DNA of 64,000 nucleotides from an uncultured Senegalimassilia sp. Lineage in GTDB: Bacteria > Actinomycetota > Coriobacteriia > Coriobacteriales > Eggerthellaceae. How positions within the stretch are numbered: position 1 is the stretch's first letter; each line of letters begins with the position of its first letter. Made by a program: the position numbers and the translations under genes. The DNA lies in NCBI GenBank assembly GCA_934630815.1, contig CAKTWI010000002.1, positions 1 to 64,000 on the forward strand, given 5' to 3'. Below are positions 16,906 through 24,429 of this stretch, piece after piece. The notes under the pieces were generated by a model. The model made no database searches, was not told where the DNA came from, and saw only the letters and a list, made by a program, of their open reading frames with translations.

Positions 16906-17754
16906 TTATTCGCCGAAGATGAAGTTGTCGATGAGGCGCGTCTTGCCGATGTAGACGGCCATGGCCACCAGAACCGGGCCGTCGACGGTCTCGACAGGCT
17001 TGATGCCGTCCCATGACACCATCTCGACGTAGTCGATGCGCGCCAGGGGCTCGGCCTCGATGAGCTGCTTCATGGCGTCGAGCACCGTGGCGGCGGAGCG
17101 CTCGCCGGCTTCCATCAGGCGCTGGCCCTCGGCCACGGCACGCGAGAGCACGAGCGCGGCGGTGCGCTCATCGGCGGACAGGTAGGTGTTGCGTGAGCTT
17201 TTCGCCAGACCGTCCTCCTCGCGCACGATGGGGCAGCCCACAACCTGTACGTTCATGTTCAGGTCGCGCACCATGCGGCGGATGACGGCCAGCTGCTGGG
17301 CGTCCTTCTGGCCGAAGTAGGCGCGGTCGGCCTGGGAGATGTTCATGAGCTTGTTAACGACGGTGCACACGCCGCGGAAGTGCGTCGGGCGCGTCTTGCC
17401 GCACAGCTCGGCGGTGATACCCTCCACGTTGACGTAGGTGCACGCATCGGGGAAGTACAGGTCGGCGGGCTCGGGGTGGAACACCAGCGTGGCGCCGGCG
17501 CCCTCGATCAGGCGCTTGTCGGCCTCGAAATCGCGCGGGTAGGTTTCCAGGTCCTCGCCCGGGGCGAACTGGATGGGGTTCACGAACACGCTGACCATGA
17601 CGCGGTCGTTCTCGGCGACGGCGCGCTTGATCAGGCTCTCGTGGCCCTCGTGCAGGTAGCCCATGGTGGGAACGAGGCCCACGCTCAGGCCCTGCGCCTT
17701 CCACTCGCTGATAACCTGTTTCGCCTGTTCGGGGGTGGTGGCAACGGTAAGCAT
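16906..17754 (-). CDS. panC: Pantothenate synthetase
   Basis: 282 residues starting at ATG 17754; the frame is open far upstream (to 18459), but that extension lies opposite panB and in the intercistronic hairpins, whereas MLTVATTPEQ gives the normal length and has AAAGGA upstream. The enzyme joins pantoate and beta-alanine using ATP. Motifs seen are MGYLHEGHESLIKRA (HIGH-like), VFVNPIQFAPGEDLETYPRD, HFRGVCTVVNKL, YFGQKDAQQ and the KMSKS-like loop AKSSRNTYLS. Confidence 0.96.
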   Translation of the reverse strand: MLTVATTPEQAKQVISEWKAQGLSVGLVPTMGYLHEGHESLIKRAVAENDRVMVSVFVNPIQFAPGEDLETYPRDFEADKRLIEGAGATLVFHPEPADLYFPDACTYVNVEGITAELCGKTRPTHFRGVCTVVNKLMNISQADRAYFGQKDAQQLAVIRRMVRDLNMNVQVVGCPIVREEDGLAKSSRNTYLSADERTAALVLSRAVAEGQRLMEAGERSAATVLDAMKQLIEAEPLARIDYVEMVSWDGIKPVETVDGPVLVAMAVYIGKTRLIDNFIFGE

Positions 17755-17865
17755 TTTAGTAGGTTTCCTTTCGGGTGCGATGAATCGGGAAGCGGCGGGA
17801 ATCGAAGCGCCGTGGACGCAGCAGGTCTCGGCACCCCGCACGCGGCTTATTGCATTGGGGTTCTG

Positions 17866-17919
17866 ATCGGCTTGCAATGGATCCGGGCGCGCTGGCGTTC
17901 GGATCCATTGCAAGCCGAT
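17866..17919. repeat. Perfect 19-bp inverted repeat between panB and panC
   Basis: Arms at 17866-17884 and 17901-17919 (ATCGGCTTGCAATGGATCC and its complement) with a 16-base loop. It lies in the 236-bp space between panB and panC on the operon's transcript, where it would form a stable stem. Confidence 0.8.
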
Positions 17920-17928
17920 ATGATCGTG

Positions 17929-17982
17929 GGGCTGATGGGGCGGGCGGGCGCGGCAAGGTTGCCTCGGTTGCCCCATCAGCCC
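17929..17982. repeat. Second inverted repeat between panB and panC
   Basis: Arms of 13 bp (GGGCTGATGGGGC at 17929-17941 and its complement at 17970-17982) just after the panB stop. It may be a partial terminator or an RNA-stability element that lowers expression of panC-panD relative to panB. Confidence 0.7.
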
Positions 17983-17990
17983 GTTATCGG

Positions 17991-18818
17991 CTAGTACAGC
18001 TTCTCGAGCACTTCGTCGTCGATCTTGAACGTGTGCTCGGCGGAGGGGAAGGAGCCCTCGCGCACCTCGTTGATGTAGTTGGCGAAGCCGTCGCGCATGG
18101 CCTCGCCCACGTTCGCGAAGCGCTTGACGAACTTCGGGCAGAAGTCGCTGAACATACCCAGCATGTCCTGGTAAACGAGGATCTGGCCGTCGCAGCCGGC
18201 ACCGGCGCCGATGCCGATGGTGGGGACGCCCACTTCCTTGGTGACCAGGGCGGCAAGCTTGGCGGGCACGGCCTCGAGCACGATGGCGAACGCGCCGGCG
18301 GCCTCGAGCGCCTTCGCGTCGGAGATCAGCTTGCGGGCAGCGGCCTCGCTCTTGCCCTGCACCTTGAAGCCGCCGAACGCGTTGATGGACTGCGGTGTCA
18401 GGCCCAGGTGCCCCATGACGGGGATGCCGGCGGCCACCATGGCGGCAACCTGTGGGCATACCTCCTCGCCGCCCTCCAGCTTCACGCAGTTCGCGCGGCC
18501 TTCCTTGAGCAGGCGGCCGGCGTTGCGCACGGCATCGGGGACGCTGACCTCGTAGGACAAGAACGGCATGTCGCAGACGATCAGGGCGTTCTTGGCGCCG
18601 CGGGCGACGGCGGCGCTGTGGTGGATCATGTCCTCAACGGTCACGGACAGGGTGTCCTCGTAACCGAGCACCACGTTGCCCAGCGAGTCGCCGATGAGGA
18701 TGCCGTCGATGCCGGCCTCGTCCTCGAGCTTCGCGGTGGAGTAATCGTAGGCCGTGAGCATGGCGAGCTTGCGGCCCTCGGCCTTGGCCTGGGCGAACGT
18801 TGCCACGGTGTTCTTCAT
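17991..18818 (-). CDS. panB: 3-methyl-2-oxobutanoate hydroxymethyltransferase
   Basis: 275 residues. PanB adds a hydroxymethyl group to ketoisovalerate to make ketopantoate. Typical blocks are [66 protein letters not shown], the catalytic-Glu region [11 protein letters not shown] and [21 protein letters not shown]. It starts 18 bases after the DUF2520 gene stop and is followed by two intercistronic hairpins before panC. Confidence 0.97.
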   Translation of the reverse strand: MKNTVATFAQAKAEGRKLAMLTAYDYSTAKLEDEAGIDGILIGDSLGNVVLGYEDTLSVTVEDMIHHSAAVARGAKNALIVCDMPFLSYEVSVPDAVRNAGRLLKEGRANCVKLEGGEEVCPQVAAMVAAGIPVMGHLGLTPQSINAFGGFKVQGKSEAAARKLISDAKALEAAGAFAIVLEAVPAKLAALVTKEVGVPTIGIGAGAGCDGQILVYQDMLGMFSDFCPKFVKRFANVGEAMRDGFANYINEVREGSFPSAEHTFKIDDEVLEKLY

Positions 18819-18836
18819 GGGTTTCTCTCCTTCGCT

Positions 18837-19769
18837 TTACCTGCGGGTTTGTGCTGATTCCAGCAGATTCCTCATCGGGGCGTGATCGCGCTCGGGGTGG
18901 CGCCGCGCGGCCAGTTCGCAAACGGAAAGCGACAGCGTGGCGTAGGTTTCGCGCGCCTGCCCGTCCAATGCGGCCAGATGCTTGCGCACCGTTTCGATGT
19001 CGTTGCGCTCGATGGGGCCGGATAGGGCATTTTGCGGGCCCTTTTGCGCGATGGCGGCGCAATTTCCGGTGAACAGCGGGCCGGCGGCCTGCAGAGCTTG
19101 CTCAGGCGTGAACCCGCAGCCCTCCAGAATGCCCAGCCCCTCGGAGGCAAGGCCGCACACCAGATTGCTCAGGAACACCGCCGCGGCGTGATAGCGAACC
19201 TTCGCGTCGGCTGCGATGGTGCAGTGCGGGTTGCCCGCCGCATCCAGCAGCGCGCCCGCCGCATCGACCGCGGCCTGGTCGCCTTCAAGCGTGAAGAACA
19301 TGCCGGCAAGGCGATCGGGCGCATCGGCGCTGGTCGGGACGTCAGGCACGGCGCACAGCGGGTGAACGCTCGCGCAGGCTGCCCCGGCTTTTCGGCATGC
19401 GTCGAGCTCTCCGGAGGTCAGCGCGCCGCTTGCGTGGCACACCAGTTTTCCGGAAAGGCCGCCTGCCGGCGTGCTCGCCGCGGCGTCGGCCAGCTGGCCT
19501 GCCGCTTCGGCGATGGCGCCATCGGGCACGGTTATGAAGATGAGGTCCGTGGAATCAAGAAGCGCTTGCAGCGAGGAAAAGGAAACGGAATGCGTGCACT
19601 GCGATGCCCAAAGCGCCGCCTTCTGCGTGCGGCTTGCATAGCCTGAGACCTTCGAACCGTGTTCGAACAGATGCGTTCCCAGGGCGAACCCGATTTTGCC
19701 GGCTCCCACGAACCCCACGCGCAAGCGCGCGTCACGTTCTGCGGGGCACGAACCAACCGATACGGTCAC
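18837..19769 (-). CDS. DUF2520 Rossmann-fold oxidoreductase, likely ketopantoate reductase of the operon
   Basis: 310 residues. The N-terminus has a dinucleotide-binding loop VGFVGAGKIGFALG (glycines 22, 24 and 27), then ASRTQ at the second-strand end, and TDLIFITVPDGAIAE. The second half (about 170-300) is the helical DUF2520 domain (KVRYHAAAVFLSNLVCGLASEGL, then SGPIERNDIETVRKHL). It is the first gene of the pantothenate operon and no classical panE is visible. A ketopantoate reductase (PanG-like) role is therefore the best inference, but it is not proved by residues. Confidence 0.75.
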   Translation of the reverse strand: MTVSVGSCPAERDARLRVGFVGAGKIGFALGTHLFEHGSKVSGYASRTQKAALWASQCTHSVSFSSLQALLDSTDLIFITVPDGAIAEAAGQLADAAASTPAGGLSGKLVCHASGALTSGELDACRKAGAACASVHPLCAVPDVPTSADAPDRLAGMFFTLEGDQAAVDAAGALLDAAGNPHCTIAADAKVRYHAAAVFLSNLVCGLASEGLGILEGCGFTPEQALQAAGPLFTGNCAAIAQKGPQNALSGPIERNDIETVRKHLAALDGQARETYATLSLSVCELAARRHPERDHAPMRNLLESAQTRR

Positions 19770-20111
19770 GTCAGTGCCTTTCGTTTCTTTGCTGCGAGGC
19801 TGGATGCCTGGACTTGTTCCGGGTCACCCGCGCTCCTTTACGAGGGGGCAGTATACGCCGTGGCGAAGCGCCGATGCAAGCGCCATGGTCATTCGATTCC
19901 GAATCCAAATGAAAGGCACGCAAACAGATGAAGTTGGACTATAGTTTTGGTTGTATTCAACCGAGAATAGCTTGCCGAGGGCAAGCTCTCGGCGTAAGCG
20001 GGCGACGCGCGTGTTGCGCCTCGTCGTCATCCGGGCGGTCGGGTGCCGGGCGGCGGGTTGCGTGCGCGCAATGCGTCGGCTTCGTGCTGAGCATCAGGGA
20101 AAGAGGCGGCC
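19770..20111 (+). promoter_or_regulatory. Spacer between divergent pan and MoeA-like genes, with a structured leader
   Basis: 342 bases without a gene. Two adjacent hairpins lie at 19949-19992. The first is GGTTG-TATT-CAACC. The second is a nested stem with CCGAGA (19961-19966) pairing TCTCGG (19987-19992) and GCTTGCC (19970-19976) pairing GGCAAGC (19980-19986). They overlap by two bases, so they could be alternatives in a riboswitch-like leader of the MoeA-like gene. No clear promoter consensus was seen for either gene. Confidence 0.45.
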
Positions 20112-21506
20112 ATGAGGGACCATTCGCAACATATACAGCTGTCGCGCGAGGAGGCGGTTGCGGCGACGTTGGCGGCGTTGGACGCACGGCCGGAGGGCTT
20201 CGGCTGGCGCGGCGTGCAGGCGCAGGCAAAAGGCGCCGACGCCGGGAAATTCCATGTGGGCAAGGTGGAACGTAAGCTGGTGGAACGCGTTTCCCTGGCG
20301 GAATCGGTGGGGCGCGTGCTGGCGTACGACGTGTGCGCCGTGAACGACATGCCGAGCGCGCTCACCTGCGCCATGGATTCCATCGCGCTGCACTGGTCCG
20401 ATTTTGCCGACCTGGCAGATGGCGAAGTGCCCGACACCAGCTCGTGGGTGCGCGGCCGGGATTGGGAGTTCGCCAACACCGGAGTCGCCATGCCCGAGGG
20501 GTTTGACACGGCCATCGTCATCGAACATGCGAAGGTTTCCGCAGATGAGCAGCATGTGACCATCGACGCAGCGCCGTCGAAGCCCGGCGTGGGCACGCGT
20601 CCGGTGGGCAGCGCCATGCGTCGCGGCGACGTGCTGGGCCGTGCAGACCAGCTGATCACGCCCGACCTGGCGGCGCGCATGGGTTCAGGCAACAACGGGT
20701 CGGTGCCGGTGGTGCGCCGCCCGCGTGTGGCGTTCATCCCCACGGGCAACGAGCTGGTGGCCTCCGGCGTGCCGTTCGACCCCGAGCGCGCTGCATCCTT
20801 CGCCGCCCGCGGGCGCAACTTCGAGACGAACAGCGTGCTTGTGAAGGCGAAGTGCGAGCAGTGGGGCGGGTGCTTCATCCCGTTCGATATCGTTCCCGAT
20901 CGCCGCGACGCCATCGAGGAGGCCATCGCGCAGGCGGTGGAAGTAGCCGACATCGTGGTGCTCAACGCCGGGTCGTCGAAGGGAAGCGATGACTGGTCTT
21001 GCGAGGTCATGGAGCAGATGGGGCAGATGATCTGCCATCAGACGAACCACGGCCCGGGGCACCATTCCAGCTTCGCCGTCGTCGACGGCACGCCCGTCGT
21101 GGGCATCTCGGGCCCCAGCGCCGGCGCGTCGTTCACGTTGAACTTCTACCTGCGTCCGCTCATGCGCGCGTTCTCGGGCCTGGACCCCGAGGTTCCGCGC
21201 ACGCCCATGGTGCTGGCCGAGGCGTTTCCGGCCGGCGGCCACGGCCCGAAGGGGCATGGCGGCACGGTCCGCGGCGAGGATAGGCCCGCGGAGCATCCTG
21301 CGCACAAGCCCGGCGAGCCCGAGTTCTTCGGCATCAAGCTGCTGCGTGCCGAGCATGCCGAGGATGGCACGCTGCGCGCCTGGCCCGTGCCCGGGCGCCC
21401 CGGCAGCCCGGAGAGCTTCGAGGCCAACGCCTACTATATGTTGCCCAACGGCCCGGGCATTAAGGCCCCCGAGCGCGGCGACGTGATCTGGGCGGAGTGG
21501 AGATAG
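20112..21506 (+). CDS. MoeA-like molybdopterin biosynthesis protein
   Basis: 464 residues from ATG 20112, with GAAAGAGG upstream. The order is that of MoeA: an N-terminal domain with LAESVGRVLAYDVCAVNDMPS and MDSIAL, the R-P-R-VAFIPTGNELV start of the MogA-like domain, then VVLNAGSSKGSDDW (equivalent to the GGxSxGxxD motif) and VVGISGPSAGASFTLNFYLRPL. The usual GGVS is NAGSS and the C-terminal domain carries a Gly/His/Pro-rich insert (about 375-400). It may insert molybdate into molybdopterin, or be a specialised paralogue serving the molybdoenzymes of this genome. Confidence 0.82.
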   Translation: MRDHSQHIQLSREEAVAATLAALDARPEGFGWRGVQAQAKGADAGKFHVGKVERKLVERVSLAESVGRVLAYDVCAVNDMPSALTCAMDSIALHWSDFADLADGEVPDTSSWVRGRDWEFANTGVAMPEGFDTAIVIEHAKVSADEQHVTIDAAPSKPGVGTRPVGSAMRRGDVLGRADQLITPDLAARMGSGNNGSVPVVRRPRVAFIPTGNELVASGVPFDPERAASFAARGRNFETNSVLVKAKCEQWGGCFIPFDIVPDRRDAIEEAIAQAVEVADIVVLNAGSSKGSDDWSCEVMEQMGQMICHQTNHGPGHHSSFAVVDGTPVVGISGPSAGASFTLNFYLRPLMRAFSGLDPEVPRTPMVLAEAFPAGGHGPKGHGGTVRGEDRPAEHPAHKPGEPEFFGIKLLRAEHAEDGTLRAWPVPGRPGSPESFEANAYYMLPNGPGIKAPERGDVIWAEWR

Positions 21507-21592
21507 CTCGACCTGTTCGGAATTCGCTGCGCCCGCCTGGGGGCGACGTCTGCGACGTCGTTTGATGAGCTCGCGGGCTTCCCGCAGCTGCT

Positions 21593-21628
21593 AAGGCCGC
21601 ATCGCCGTTTCGAAGGCGATGCGGCCTT
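21593..21628 (+). terminator. Terminator of the MoeA-like gene
   Basis: A perfect 14-bp stem (AAGGCCGCATCGCC at 21593-21606 and its complement at 21615-21628) with an 8-base loop, followed by TTTCGC. It lies 87 bases after the stop. Confidence 0.75.
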
Positions 21629-21725
21629 TCGCATATGCTGCAAGATCCTCGAAACCACGGAATGCAACGATAGTTTTCGCAGATAAGGCATGCTAAAATA
21701 TCGTTGTACGAAATTCGAGGCATTA

Positions 21726-21992
21726 ATGAGCAGACTCGTCGTTGCAGAGCATGCATTTAAGCACGGCCTAAGTGAGGAGAGCATACGGTTTGCCTGGGAA
21801 AATCGAATGGCGTCGCAGCACCGAAAGGCTCCGTATGAAGACCAAGTCGTTGCTATCGGGCTTACGGAAGACGGAAGGGTTGTTGAGTTAATCGGCTCCC
21901 AAAAACCTTCTGCGGTAGTGATTTACCATGCAATGGAGCCGCCAACGAAAAGAGTGCTGTTCGAACTTGAGCTATTGGCAAGGAGGCGGTAG
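21726..21992 (+). CDS. Small toxin-like protein (BrnT/RelE-like character)
   Basis: 88 residues from ATG 21726 (GAGG upstream); an earlier in-frame ATG at 21690 would add 12 residues with no better ribosome site. The sequence AEHAFKHGLSEESIRFAWEN, then DQVVAIGLTEDGRVVELIG and VVIYHAMEPPTKRVLFEL, fits the pattern of small RNase-type toxins that begin with a histidine-containing helix and end with a HAM-containing strand. A ribbon-helix-helix-like gene follows after 2 bases. The base composition is lower in GC than its neighbours, hinting at horizontal transfer. Toxin activity is inferred. Confidence 0.6.
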   Translation: MSRLVVAEHAFKHGLSEESIRFAWENRMASQHRKAPYEDQVVAIGLTEDGRVVELIGSQKPSAVVIYHAMEPPTKRVLFELELLARRR

Positions 21993-21994
21993 GC

Positions 21995-22288
21995 ATGGCA
22001 ATGTCTGCGGATGAAATCAAAAAAGAATTCGGCATTACGCCTGAACAGCTTGACCAATGGGAGGCGGATGCCGCTGCCGGCATCTTGCATGGAGAACCTA
22101 GCGGGCCGGTTACATATGGTCCCGGCCGCCCGCTCATGTTCGATGAGGAAATGAAGCAGGTGGGGTTTAAGGAGCCGGTGAATAAAATCCTGCTCATCGA
22201 CATCCGCGCAGCGCAGCTGGGAATGAAGCGGTCGGAATATCTTCGCCATCTGGTAGATGAAGACTTGAAGCTCGCTGGCATTGCGTAG
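21995..22288 (+). CDS. Putative antitoxin of the pair
   Basis: 97 residues from ATG 21995, with a strong AAGGAGG 8 bases upstream and a 2-base gap from the toxin-like gene. The N-terminal half carries DEIKKEFGITPEQLDQWEADAA, a short helical segment; the C-terminal part (KILLIDIRAAQLGMKRSEYLRHLVDEDLK) looks like a ribbon-helix-helix DNA-binding unit. The toxin-first order with a tight gap is common in BrnT-BrnA-like systems. The family name is not certain. Confidence 0.6.
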   Translation: MAMSADEIKKEFGITPEQLDQWEADAAAGILHGEPSGPVTYGPGRPLMFDEEMKQVGFKEPVNKILLIDIRAAQLGMKRSEYLRHLVDEDLKLAGIA

Positions 22289-22436
22289 CGGTCAGCGTCG
22301 CGATGGGGCTGGGTTCCGTGTCTATCGAATCGCTGTCGCCTGAGGGTTCGCGGCCTGATGGACGGGCTTGTTTGCTATCATAGCCAAGTTAACGGTCTAA
22401 CCGCTTTCAGCGTGCGTGGAGCTGGGTTGCGCCGGC

Positions 22437-22552
22437 TTTCCCGGCGTGTCCGCGGGTGTCGCCATCGTGTCGGCTTCCCCGGGCGCGTCCGCAAGTGTCG
22501 CGATTGCGGTGGCTTCCCCGGGTGCGCCCGCGGGTGCTGCTACTGCATCGGC
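22437..22552. repeat. Three degenerate tandem repeats of 38-39 bp before gatC
   Basis: Units start at 22437, 22475 and 22514. Each begins TTCCCCGGGYGCGYCCGCRRG and ends in CRYSGGC. A short plus-strand frame (22416-22598) reads through them as Ala/Ser/Pro-rich sequence, but it has no ribosome site worth noting, so I treat the array as non-coding leader. It lies 78 bases upstream of gatC. Confidence 0.65.
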
Positions 22553-22630
22553 GTCGATCGGATGCGGGGTAGTTGTCGCTTTGCAGCGTGGCCGCTAACA
22601 CGTGCGTTGGAATCGAAAGGAAAGAAACCA

Positions 22631-22942
22631 ATGACCCAATACCTTACCGAGCGCGAGGTCCGCGGCATCGCGGAATATGCGCGCATCGGCCTTTCCGGGG
22701 AGGAGCTCTCCGAGATGACGGTCGATCTGAACAACATCATCGAAACGCTGCAGTCCATCAAGCAGCTGGACCTCGAGGGCGTGGAGCCTACGTTCCATCC
22801 CATCGGAAGCCTGTCCAATGTCATGCGCGAGGATGTGGAAACCGAGTCGTTCACGCAGCAGGTCGCGCTTGAGAACGCGCCGAAGCAGCAGGACGGCAGC
22901 TTCCTGATCCCGTCCATCCTGGGCGAAGGGGGCGATGCGTAA
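22631..22942 (+). CDS. gatC: Aspartyl/glutamyl-tRNA amidotransferase subunit C
   Basis: 103 residues from ATG 22631, with AAAGGAAAG upstream; longer upstream starts would run through the tandem repeats. GatC is a small helical bridging subunit of GatCAB, which converts Glu-tRNA(Gln) and Asp-tRNA(Asn) to the amide forms. ARIGLSGEELSEMTVDLNNIIETLQSIKQLDLEGVEPT and MREDV are family hallmarks. Its stop overlaps the gatA start as TAATG. Confidence 0.95.
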   Translation: MTQYLTEREVRGIAEYARIGLSGEELSEMTVDLNNIIETLQSIKQLDLEGVEPTFHPIGSLSNVMREDVETESFTQQVALENAPKQQDGSFLIPSILGEGGDA

Positions 22943-24429
22943 TGGCCATCTCCGATATGGGCATCGCGCAGATCCGCGAGGGTCTGGCATCCAAGCAGTT
23001 CACCGCCTGCGAGGTTGCGCAGGCAAGCCTCGACCGCATCGCGCAGGCCGATTCTCAGGTGCATGCGTTCCTGGAGGTCACCTCCGAGGCTGCCATGGCC
23101 GCCGCGCAGCGCGTGGACCAGGCCATCGCCGACGGCACGTTCGATACGCTCGGCCCGCTGGCCGGCGTGCCGGTGGCGTTCAAGGACAACATGAACATGA
23201 CGGGCACGCACACCACCTGCTCCTCCCGCATGCTGGAAAACTACGTGTCCCCGTACACCGCAACGTGCGTGCAGCGCATCATCGACGCCGGCGGTCTGCC
23301 GCTGGGCAAGCTGAACATGGACGAGTTCGCGTTCGGTTCCACCACCGAGTCCTCCGCGTTCGGCCCCACGCGCAACCCGTGGGATCTGGGTCGTGTTCCG
23401 GGCGGCAGCTCGGGCGGCTCTGCGGCGGCGGTCGCCGCGGGCATGGCGTGCGTCACGCTGGGCTCCGACACGGGCGGCTCCATCCGCCAGCCCGCCAGCT
23501 TCTGCGGCATCGTGGGCGTGAAGCCCACGTACGGCACGGTCAGCCGTTACGGCGTCGTGGCCTTCGGCAGCTCGCTCGACCAGGTCGGCCCGTTCGCGCG
23601 CAGCGTCGAGGACGCCGCCGCCGCGATGGACGCCCTGTGCGGCCATGACCCCCTGGATTGCACGTCGCAGGACGTGAAGGCCGGCTTCCGCGCTGCATGC
23701 CAGCAGGACGTTGCGGGCATGCGCATCGGCGTGGTTCGCAGCTTCATGGACGCCAAGGGCCTGTCCTCCGAGGTTTCGGAGCGCGTGTCCGAGGCCGCTG
23801 CCAAGCTCGAGGCCGCCGGCGCCACCATCGTCGAGGTCGACCTGCCGCATATCGACGCCGCCATCAGCGCTTACTACGTGCTGGGCCCGTGCGAGGCGTT
23901 CTCCAACCTGGCCCGCTTCGACAGCGTGCGCTACGGCTACTGCGAGGAAGGTCACAAGGACCTAGGCAGCCAGTACGAGGCAAGCCGAGCCCATGGTTTC
24001 GGCGAAGAGGCGAAGCGCCGCATCATGCTGGGCAGCTACCTGCTTTCCGCCGGCGTGTACGAGCAGTACTACTATCCGGCCCAGCAGGTCCGCACGCTCA
24101 TCACGCAGGACTACCGCAACGCCTACGAGCAGTGCGACGTCATCTTGGCGCCCACGGCCCCGGCCACGGCGTTCAAGTTCGGCGAGATCGCCGATCCGGC
24201 AACCATGTACCTGTCCGACGTGTTCACCATCTCCATCAACATTGCCGGCAACGGCGGCATGAGCGTGCCGTGCGGCTTGGGTGCGCAAAGCGGCATGCCC
24301 GTGGGCGTGCAGCTTATCGCCCCGCAGTTCAAGGACGAGAACATGTTCCGCGCCGCCATGGCGCTTGAGGCCGCCTACGGCAAGGCCCCCGTGGCCCCGA
24401 ACTTCGCCGACGGGAAGGTGATTGAGTAA
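22942..24429 (+). CDS. gatA: Aspartyl/glutamyl-tRNA amidotransferase subunit A
   Basis: 495 residues, usual length. The amidase-signature catalytic triad is visible: Lys in VAFKDNMN, the cis-Ser in GGSSGGSAAAVAAG and the nucleophile Ser in SDTGGSIRQPASF. It releases ammonia from glutamine for transfer to the charged tRNA. It begins on the gatC stop (TAATG) and ends on the gatB start, so the three are translationally coupled. Confidence 0.97.
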   Translation: MAISDMGIAQIREGLASKQFTACEVAQASLDRIAQADSQVHAFLEVTSEAAMAAAQRVDQAIADGTFDTLGPLAGVPVAFKDNMNMTGTHTTCSSRMLENYVSPYTATCVQRIIDAGGLPLGKLNMDEFAFGSTTESSAFGPTRNPWDLGRVPGGSSGGSAAAVAAGMACVTLGSDTGGSIRQPASFCGIVGVKPTYGTVSRYGVVAFGSSLDQVGPFARSVEDAAAAMDALCGHDPLDCTSQDVKAGFRAACQQDVAGMRIGVVRSFMDAKGLSSEVSERVSEAAAKLEAAGATIVEVDLPHIDAAISAYYVLGPCEAFSNLARFDSVRYGYCEEGHKDLGSQYEASRAHGFGEEAKRRIMLGSYLLSAGVYEQYYYPAQQVRTLITQDYRNAYEQCDVILAPTAPATAFKFGEIADPATMYLSDVFTISINIAGNGGMSVPCGLGAQSGMPVGVQLIAPQFKDENMFRAAMALEAAYGKAPVAPNFADGKVIE

